This document shows positions 55,217-64,000 of a stretch of 64,000 bases of DNA, piece after piece. Source of the stretch: Liopterus haemorrhoidalis (Eukaryota > Arthropoda > Insecta > Coleoptera > Dytiscidae); contig OZ020611.1 in assembly GCA_963971575.1 (NCBI GenBank), positions 372,001 through 436,000 on the forward strand, in the 5' to 3' direction. A program made the translations under genes and the position numbers. Position 1 is the first letter of the stretch, and the number at the start of each line of letters is the position of its first letter. The notes under the pieces were generated by a model, which was given only the letters and a program-made list of their open reading frames with translations, searched no databases and had not been told where the DNA came from.

Positions 55217-58200
55217 ACCTAAAATTGACTATAACTCAAAAACTAAGGCCTCTTGATTTTTTTAAATATTTTTTTATGAATCCTCACCCCAAAATTACCT
55301 AACGGCCATATTTTGGACTGTATTAGGAAAACTTTTTTTTTTCAAAAAAATTAACAGAGAGTATATGAACATGTATCTCAAAAACTAAAAGAGATAGGGA
55401 CCTGCGGTTGGAATTATTGAAGTTTTAAGGTCCGATATATGGTAAAGGCATATATTAAAACATATTTTAAACAAAAAAAATTTTTGAAAAATTTTGAAAT
55501 TTTTGTAATGTAATTTAATTTTTCAAAAAATTATATCTCAATAACGGTAAAAGATAGGGACCTCTGGTTTAAATTTTTGAGTTCCTCAAGTCCATTTTAG
55601 TCGAAGGAAATTGGGGCCTTAATAACAAATCTTATACAAAAGCATGTATCATTAAACAAAACCCTTAAAAATGGCAAAAAGTCGAAAAATCGTAAGGGGG
55701 ACCCCTTCGATAAGAAATCTCGAATTTTTACAAAAAAAAATATTTCGGATTTTTGTCAAAATTGATACACATTGGGCCGTAGATCACAAAAATAAGGTTC
55801 ATTTTGGATTTTGGATAACTGTTTTTGAGTAAATCGGAAAAAAAGTACCTAAAATTGACTATATCGGAAAATAGTACCTAAAATTGACTATAACTCAAAA
55901 ACTAAGGCCTCTTGATTTTTTTAAATATTTTTTTATTAATCCTCACCCCAAAATTACCTAACGGCCATATTTTGGACTGTATTAGGAAAACTTTTTTTTT
56001 TCAAAAAAATCAACAGAGAGTATATGAACATGTATCTCAAAAACTAAAAGAGATAGGGACCTGCGGTTGGAATTTTTGAAGTTCTAAGGTCCGATATATG
56101 GTAAAGGCATATTTTAAAACATATTTTAAACAAAAAAAAATTTTGAAAAATTTTGAAATTTTTGTAGTGTAATTTAATTTTTCAAAAAATTATATCTCAA
56201 TAACGGTAAAAGATAGGGACCTCTGGTTTAAATTTTTGAGTTCCTCAAGTCCATTTTAGTCGAAGGAAATTGGGGCCTTAATAACAAAACTTATACAAAA
56301 GCATGTATCATTAAACAAAACCCTTAAAAATGGCAAAAAGTCGAAAAATCGTAAGGGGGACCCCTTCGATAAGAAATCTCGAATTTTTACAAAAAAAAAT
56401 ATTTCGGATTTTTCTCAAAATTGATACACATTGGGCCGTAGATCACAAAAATAAGGTTCATTTTGGATTTTGGCCAACTGTTTTTGAGTAAATCGGAAAA
56501 AAAGTACCTAAAATTGACTATATCGGAAAATAGTACCTAAAATTGACTATTACTCAAAAACTAAGGCCTCTTGATTTTTTTAAATATTTTTTTATGAATC
56601 CTCACCCCAAAATTACCTAACGGCCATATTTTGGACTGTATTAGGAAAACTTTTTTTTTTCAAAAAAATTAATAGAGAGTATATGAACATGTATCTCAAA
56701 AACTAAAAGAGATAGGGACCTGCGGTTGGAATTTTTGAAGTTTTAAGGTCCGATATATGGTAAAAGCACATTTTAAAACAAATTTTAAACAAAAAAAAAT
56801 TTTGAAAAATTTTGAAATTTTTGTAATAGAATTTAATTTTTCAAAAAATTATATCTCAATAACGGTAAAAGATAGGGACCTCTGGTTTCAATTTTTGAGT
56901 TCCTCAAGTCCATTTTAGTCGAAGGAAATTGGGGCCTTAATAACAAAACTTTTACAAAAGCTTGTATCATTAAACAAAACCCTTAAAAATGGCAAAAAAT
57001 CGAAAAATCGTAAGGGGGACCCCTTCGATAAGAAATCTCGAATTTTTACAAAAAAAAATATTTCGGATTTTTCTCAAAATTGATACACATTGGGCCGTAG
57101 ATCACAAAAATAAGGTTCATTTTGGATTTTGGATAACTGTTTTTGAGCAAATCGGAAAAAAAGTACCTAAAATTGACTATATCGGAAAATAGTACCTAAA
57201 ATTAACTATAACTCAAAAACTAAGGCCTCTTGATTTTTTTAAATATTTTTTTATTAATCCTCACCCCAAAATTACCTAACGGCCATATTTTGGGCTGTAT
57301 TAGGAAAACTTTTTTTTTCAAAAAAATTAACAGAGAGTATAAGAACATGTATCTCAAAAACTAAAAGAGATAGGGACCTGCGGTTGGAATTTTTGAAGTT
57401 TTAAGGTCCGATATATGGTAAAGGCACATTTTAAAACATATTTTAAACAAAAAAAAATTTTGAAAAATTTTGAAATTTTTGTAGTGTAATTTAATTTTTC
57501 AAAAAATTATATCTCAATAACGGTAAAAGATAGGGACCTCTGGTTTAAATTTTTGAGTTCCTCAAGTCCATTTTAGTCGAAGGAAATTGGGGCCTTAATA
57601 ACAAAACTTATACAAAAGCATGTATCATTAAACAAAACCCTTAAAAATGGCAAAAAGTCGAAAAATCGTAAGGGGGACCCCTTCGATAAGAAATCTCGAA
57701 TTTTTACAAAAAAAAATATTTCGGATTTTTCTCAAAATTGATACACATTGGGCCGTAGATCACAAAAATAAGGTTCATTTTGGATTTTGGCCAACTGTTT
57801 TTGAGTAAATCGGAAAAAAAGTACCTAAAATTGACTATATCGGAAAATAGTACCTAAAATTGACTATTACTCAAAAACTAAGGCCTCTTGATTTTTTTAA
57901 ATATTTTTTTATGAATCCTCACCCCAAAATTACCTAACGGCCATATTTTGGACTGTATTAGGAAAACTTTTTTTTTTCAAAAAAATTAATAGAGAGTATA
58001 TGAACATGTATCTCAAAAACTAAAAGAGATAGGGACCTGCGGTTGGAATTTTTGAAGTTTTAAGGTCCGATATATGGTAAAAGCACATTTTAAAACAAAT
58101 TTTAAACAAAAAAAAATTTTGAAAAATTTTGAAATTTTTGTAGTGTAATTTAATTTTTCAAAAAATTATATCTCAATAACGGTAAAAGATAGGGACCTCT

Positions 58201-61200
58201 GGTTTAAATTTTTGAGTTCCTCAAGTCCATTTTAGTCGAAGGAAATTGGGGCCTTAATAACAAAACTTATACAAAAGCATGTATCATTAAACAAAACCCT
58301 TAAAAATGGCAAAAAGTCGAAAAATCGTAAGGGGGACCCCTTCGATAAGAAATCTCGAATTTTTCCAAAAAAAAATATTTCGGATTTTTCTCAAAATTGA
58401 TACACATTGGGCCGTAGATCACAAAAATAAGGTTCATTTTGGATTTTGGCCAACTGTTTTTGAGTAAATCGGAAAAAAAGTACCTAAAATTGACTATATC
58501 GGAAAATAGTACCTAAAATTGACTATAACTCAAAAACTAAGGCCTCTTGATTTTTTTAAATATTTTTTTATGAATCCTCACCCCAAAATTACCTAACGGC
58601 CATATTTTGGACTGTATTAGGAAAACTTTTTTTTTTCAAAAAAATTAACAGAGAGTATATGAACATGTATCTCAAAAACTAAAAGAGATAGGGACCTGCG
58701 GTTGGAATTATTGAAGTTTTAAGGTCCGATATATGGTAAAGGCATATATTAAAACATATTTTAAACAAAAAAAATTTTTGAAAAATTTTGAAATTTTTGT
58801 AATGTAATTTAATTTTTCAAAAAATTATATCTCAATAACGGTAAAAGATAGGGACCTCTGGTTTAAATTTTTGAGTTCCTCAAGTCCATTTTAGTCGAAG
58901 GAAATTGGGGCCTTAATAACAAATCTTATACAAAAGCATGTATCATTAAACAAAACCCTTAAAAATGGCAAAAAGTCGAAAAATCGTAAGGGGGACCCCT
59001 TCGATAAGAAATCTCGAATTTTTACAAAAAAAAATATTTCGGATTTTTGTCAAAATTGATACACATTGGGCCGTAGATCACAAAAATAAGGTTCATTTTG
59101 GATTTTGGATAACTGTTTTTGAGTAAATCGGAAAAAAAGTACCTAAAATTGACTATATCGGAAAATAGTACCTAAAATTGACTATAACTCAAAAACTAAG
59201 GCCTCTTGATTTTTTTAAATATTTTTTTATTAATCCTCACCCCAAAATTACCTAACGGCCATATTTTGGACTGTATTAGGAAAACTTTTTTTTTTCAAAA
59301 AAATCAACAGAGAGTATATGAACATGTATCTCAAAAACTAAAAGAGATAGGGACCTGCGGTTGGAATTTTTGAAGTTCTAAGGTCCGATATATGGTAAAG
59401 GCATATTTTAAAACATATTTTAAACAAAAAAAAATTTTGAAAAATTTTGAAATTTTTGTAGTGTAATTTAATTTTTCAAAAAATTATATCTCAATAACGG
59501 TAAAAGATAGGGACCTCTGGTTTAAATTTTTGAGTTCCTCAAGTCCATTTTAGTCGAAGGAAATTGGGGCCTTAATAACAAAACTTATACAAAAGCATGT
59601 ATCATTAAACAAAACCCTTAAAAATGGCAAAAAGTCGAAAAATCGTAAGGGGGACCCCTTCGATAAGAAATCTCGAATTTTTACAAAAAAAAATATTTCG
59701 GATTTTTCTCAAAATTGATACACATTGGGCCGTAGATCACAAAAATAAGGTTCATTTTGGATTTTGGCCAACTGTTTTTGAGTAAATCGGAAAAAAAGTA
59801 CCTAAAATTGACTATATCGGAAAATAGTACCTAAAATTGACTATTACTCAAAAACTAAGGCCTCTTGATTTTTTTAAATATTTTTTTATGAATCCTCACC
59901 CCAAAATTACCTAACGGCCATATTTTGGACTGTATTAGGAAAACTTTTTTTTTTCAAAAAAATTAATAGAGAGTATATGAACATGTATCTCAAAAACTAA
60001 AAGAGATAGGGACCTGCGGTTGGAATTTTTGAAGTTTTAAGGTCCGATATATGGTAAAAGCACATTTTAAAACAAATTTTAAACAAAAAAAAATTTTGAA
60101 AAATTTTGAAATTTTTGTAATAGAATTTAATTTTTCAAAAAATTATATCTCAATAACGGTAAAAGATAGGGACCTCTGGTTTCAATTTTTGAGTTCCTCA
60201 AGTCCATTTTAGTCGAAGGAAATTGGGGCCTTAATAACAAAACTTTTACAAAAGCTTGTATCATTAAACAAAACCCTTAAAAATGGCAAAAAATCGAAAA
60301 ATCGTAAGGGGGACCCCTTCGATAAGAAATCTCGAATTTTTACAAAAAAAAATATTTCGGATTTTTCTCAAAATTGATACACATTGGGCCGTAGATCACA
60401 AAAATAAGGTTCATTTTGGATTTTGGATAACTGTTTTTGAGCAAATCGGAAAAAAAGTACCTAAAATTGACTATATCGGAAAATAGTACCTAAAATTAAC
60501 TATAACTCAAAAACTAAGGCCTCTTGATTTTTTTAAATATTTTTTTATTAATCCTCACCCCAAAATTACCTAACGGCCATATTTTGGGCTGTATTAGGAA
60601 AACTTTTTTTTTCAAAAAAATTAACAGAGAGTATAAGAACATGTATCTCAAAAACTAAAAGAGATAGGGACCTGCGGTTGGAATTTTTGAAGTTTTAAGG
60701 TCCGATATATGGTAAAGGCACATTTTAAAACATATTTTAAACAAAAAAAAATTTTGAAAAATTTTGAAATTTTTGTAGTGTAATTTAATTTTTCAAAAAA
60801 TTATATCTCAATAACGGTAAAAGATAGGGACCTCTGGTTTAAATTTTTGAGTTCCTCAAGTCCATTTTAGTCGAAGGAAATTGGGGCCTTAATAACAAAA
60901 CTTATACAAAAGCATGTATCATTAAACAAAACCCTTAAAAATGGCAAAAAGTCGAAAAATCGTAAGGGGGACCCCTTCGATAAGAAATCTCGAATTTTTA
61001 CAAAAAAAAATATTTCGGATTTTTCTCAAAATTGATACACATTGGGCCGTAGATCACAAAAATAAGGTTCATTTTGGATTTTGGCCAACTGTTTTTGAGT
61101 AAATCGGAAAAAAAGTACCTAAAATTGACTATATCGGAAAATAGTACCTAAAATTGACTATTACTCAAAAACTAAGGCCTCTTGATTTTTTTAAATATTT

Positions 61201-61804
61201 TTTTATGAATCCTCACCCCAAAATTACCTAACGGCCATATTTTGGACTGTATTAGGAAAACTTTTTTTTTTCAAAAAAATTAATAGAGAGTATATGAACA
61301 TGTATCTCAAAAACTAAAAGAGATAGGGACCTGCGGTTGGAATTTTTGAAGTTTTAAGGTCCGATATATGGTAAAAGCACATTTTAAAACAAATTTTAAA
61401 CAAAAAAAAATTTTGAAAAATTTTGAAATTTTTGTAGTGTAATTTAATTTTTCAAAAAATTATATCTCAATAACGGTAAAAGATAGGGACCTCTGGTTTA
61501 AATTTTTGAGTTCCTCAAGTCCATTTTAGTCGAAGGAAATTGGGGCCTTAATAACAAAACTTATACAAAAGCATGTATCATTAAACAAAACCCTTAAAAA
61601 TGGCAAAAAGTCGAAAAATCGTAAGGGGGACCCCTTCGATAAGAAATCTCGAATTTTTCCAAAAAAAAATATTTCGGATTTTTCTCAAAATTGATACACA
61701 TTGGGCCGTAGATCACAAAAATAAGGTTCATTTTGGATTTTGGCCAACTGTTTTTGAGTAAATCGGAAAAAAAGTACCTAAAATTGACTATATCGGAAAA
61801 TAGT
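55217..61804 (+). repeat. Two copies of a 3294-bp, 5-monomer higher-order repeat
   Basis: Copy one is 55217-58510 and copy two 58511-61804. Marker variants recur at exactly 3294 bp: tttttttatgaatcc (55276/58570), ggatttttgtc (about 55747/59041), attaactataac (about 57201/60495) and gtataagaacatg (about 57339/60632). The last unit of each is a chimeric monomer. Confidence 0.92.
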
Positions 61805-62261
61805 ACCTAAAATTGACTATAACTCAAAAACTAAGGCCTCTTGATTTTGTTAAATATTTTTTTATTAATCCTCACCCCAAAATTACCTAACGGCCATATT
61901 TTGGACTGTATTAGGAAAACTTTTTTTTTTCAAAAAAATTAACAGAGTATATGAACATGTATCTCAAAAACTAAAAGAGATAGGGACCTGCGGTTGGAAT
62001 TTTTGAAGTTTTAAGGTCCGATATATGGTAAAGGCACATTTTAAAACATATTTTAAACAAAAAAAATTTTTGAAAAATTTTGAAATTTTTGTAATAGAAT
62101 TTAATTTTTCAAAAAATTATATCTCAATAACGGTAAAAGATAGGGACCTCTGGTTTAAATTTTTGAGTTCCTCAAGTCCATTTTAGTCGAAGGAAATTAG
62201 GGCCTTAATAACCAAACTTATACAAAAGCATGTATCATTAAACGAAACCCTTAAAAATGGC

Positions 62262-62305
62262 AAAAAATCGAAAAATCGTAACCCCTTACGATTTTTCGAT
62301 TTTTT
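62262..62305. repeat. Perfect 20-bp hairpin at satellite breakpoint, copy 6
   Basis: The arms 62262-62281 and 62286-62305 are exact complements, cccc loop. The boundary monomer follows at 62282-62656, with a private cctaacagcc. Confidence 0.95.
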
Positions 62306-62656
62306 TAAATATATTTTTATTAATCCTCACCCCAAAATTACCTAACAGCCATATTTTGGACTGTATTAGGAAAACTTTTTTTTTCAAAAAAATGAACAGA
62401 GAATTTATGAACATGTATTTCAAAAACTAAAACAGATAGGGACCTGCGGTTGGAATTTTTGAAGTTTTAAGGTCCGATATATGGTAAAGGCACATTTTAA
62501 AACATATTTTAAACCAAAAAATTTTTAGGAAAAATTTTGAAATTTTTGTATTAAAATTTAATTTAAAAAAAAATTATATCTCAATAACGGTAAAAGATAG
62601 GGACCTCTGGTTTAAATTTTTGAGTTCCTCAAGTCCATTTTAGTCGAAAAAAATTG

Positions 62657-62910
62657 CCCGTACCCGACAAAATGTTAAGTTTGGCCCGAATAAACCTCGT
62701 TGAAAAAATATTATGATACAAAAATTGCTTACAATTTGTAATAATTATGAAACTAGAAATTAAAAAATATATATATATTTTTTAACGAAGGTTTAAAAAT
62801 ATATTATTTAAAGGTATTATTGTTCTTATCCGGCCCGAGCCCGAATATAATACATGTCTGTCGGCACGAACCCGGCCCTCGGGTAAAGCCCGAGCCCGTG
62901 CAGACCTCTA
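62657..62910 (-). mobile_element. hAT-like terminal fragment A, copy 6
   Basis: Equivalent to 3490-3743. Confidence 0.35.
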
Positions 62911-62911
62911 A

Positions 62912-63171
62912 CATCCATTGCTCAACTTCACAGCGCTATGATTCATCATAGTACATCCATTGCTCACCTTCACAGCGCTAGGCTTCATCGTAGTACATCC
63001 ATTGCTCACCTTCACAGCGCTAGGCTTCATCATAGTACATCCATTGCTCACCTTCACAGCGCTAGGCTTCATCGTAGTACATCCTCTGCCCACCTTCACA
63101 GCGCTGTGATTCATCGTAGTACATCCTCTGCTCTCCTTCACAGCGCTGTGATTCATCGTAGTACATCCATT
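62912..63171. repeat. 42-bp minisatellite, 6 units, copy 6
   Basis: Same units and order as copy 1. Confidence 0.95.
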
Positions 63172-63278
63172 TGACAACTGACAATAACTGAAGCGCCTCT
63201 AGTGAGATTTTGAGAAACTGACAGTTGTAGGATAGTCGAGTTTGTTTTCTGTTGTTTTCATAGCAAGTTTTTAAAAAA

Positions 63279-64000
63279 ATGTCTTTAAAATTGCTAGAAA
63301 AAATTAAATGCATCGTGAATTGTTGTGTTTATCTTTGCAATGCAAAAGTAGGTCGTGATAGAGACCTAAGTTTTCATCGTGTTCCGAAACGTGGCAAAAA
63401 AACGTGTTTCTGAATTTACGTGGTGGTGCACTTGTATGTAGTTATAGATAGAAGACAAGCATGGGAATATGTTCTTAGAAGTGGAAAGACAGTTAAAGAC
63501 CATTTTAGAGTGTGTTCCCGTCATTTTACAACGAGGATTACTTTTGGCCCGGTATGTAACATACATAAAGTTAAAGCCTGCGCAAAATGATAGGTTAATT
63601 AACATTTTTTTTTTTTTCTTTCTAGATATTCCTTGTATGAAAAATGTTTTGAAACAAAATGCTGTGCCATCTTTGAATCTGGCAAGTTGTACAAAAATTG
63701 TGAAACAGAGGAGAATAATAGAAAAGAAGGTTACACATGAGGATCTTGCAAACTATGCTGCTGATTAGCTGACGAGCAAGTGGCTGGACCAAGCTCAATA
63801 CTTGATGAACAGGTGAAGGTGATTCACACGTGAGAACTTGATGATTTGGAAACTGCAGGGATCTTGCTATCCTTGAGTCGTGCAGTAGTAGAAGTTACGG
63901 AAGATAAACATACTGCACGCAAAGATATCGCAGTGCAAGTTTCCAGCGGAAGTGATACATGCGACAACCGTATCACTTGCAATTAATTAATGATACACAA
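63279..64000 (+). pseudogene. THAP/HTH transposase pseudogene, copy 6 (partial at window edge)
   Basis: The ATG at 63279, the same TGA 44 codons in, the same intron (donor 63552, acceptor ending 63625) and the AVPSLNL exon. The HTH segment falls outside the window. Confidence 0.78.

Larger units (their letters stand above)
50231..62656 (+). repeat. 659-bp satellite array 6 (longest)
   Basis: The right flank of the composite is intact here, without the 174-bp deletion. Monomer starts are 50610, 51266, 51925, 52583, 53242, 53901, 54559, 55217, 55876, 56535, 57194, 57852, 58511, 59170, 59829, 60488, 61146 and 61805: seventeen complete units of 656-659 bp, then a unit cut at the hairpin (62262-62305) and the boundary monomer. 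Units 55217-58510 and 58511-61804 form two copies of a 5-monomer higher-order repeat. Confidence 0.96.
62657..64000 (+). mobile_element. Composite transposon-debris insert, copy 6 (cut by window end)
   Basis: Contains fragment A, the minisatellite and most of the THAP pseudogene; the rest lies beyond the window. It shares aaaatgttaag with copy 5. Confidence 0.92.

Noticed and set aside
1..64000. A bacterial or phage gene system
   Set aside because: No long open frames, no operon layout or ribosome-binding sites, and clear introns and satellite structure point to a eukaryote.

Overview
The window looks like eukaryotic repeat DNA, most plausibly from an arthropod and probably an insect. It is very AT-rich. 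It carries spliceosomal-type introns inside broken coding remnants, a THAP/DDE-type transposase fossil of a kind common in insect genomes, and hAT-like, MITE-like and LINE-like pieces. The species cannot be fixed from sequence alone. I find no intact protein-coding gene, no rRNA, no tRNA and no CRISPR array.

The window alternates between two kinds of block. Block S is a tandem satellite with a 659-bp monomer. I count 58 complete monomers, plus partial ones, in six arrays at 1-3489, 7006-12848, 17047-24211, 27811-33680, 36840-46454 and 50231-62656. Block T is a composite of about 3.5 kb built from nested transposable-element debris. It occurs six times: 3490-7005, 12849-17046, 24212-27810, 33681-36839, 46455-50230 and 62657-64000, the last cut by the window edge. 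Every block lies in the same orientation. S+T together behave as a macrosatellite whose period varies between about 9.4 and 16.2 kb, because the number of monomers per array differs.

Block T has a fixed internal order: a GC-rich hAT-like end; a 42-bp minisatellite (6 units, 8 in copy 3); a THAP-domain/HTH transposase pseudogene with one recognisable intron; a 129-bp foldback; a 165-bp 5'-truncated retroposon with a 16-bp target-site duplication; a 744-bp DNA transposon with perfect 27-bp terminal inverted repeats, TTA flanks and an intron-bearing HTH pseudogene; and a CCGG-rich second hAT-like end. Individual copies carry private events: a 689-bp insertion in copy 2, a minisatellite expansion in copy 3, a 358-bp deletion removing the THAP exon in copy 4, and a 266-bp MITE in copy 5.

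The most interesting signals are structural. Two perfect hairpins look like fossil template-switch mutations. One sits at the satellite/composite boundary of five copies. The other is in the right end of block T, and there copy 2 appears to keep the pre-switch sequence. Inside the satellite there is a 5-monomer higher-order repeat of exactly 3294 bp, and some monomers are visibly chimeric. No genes here can be said to work together; what the window documents is repeat amplification, recombination and nested transposition.
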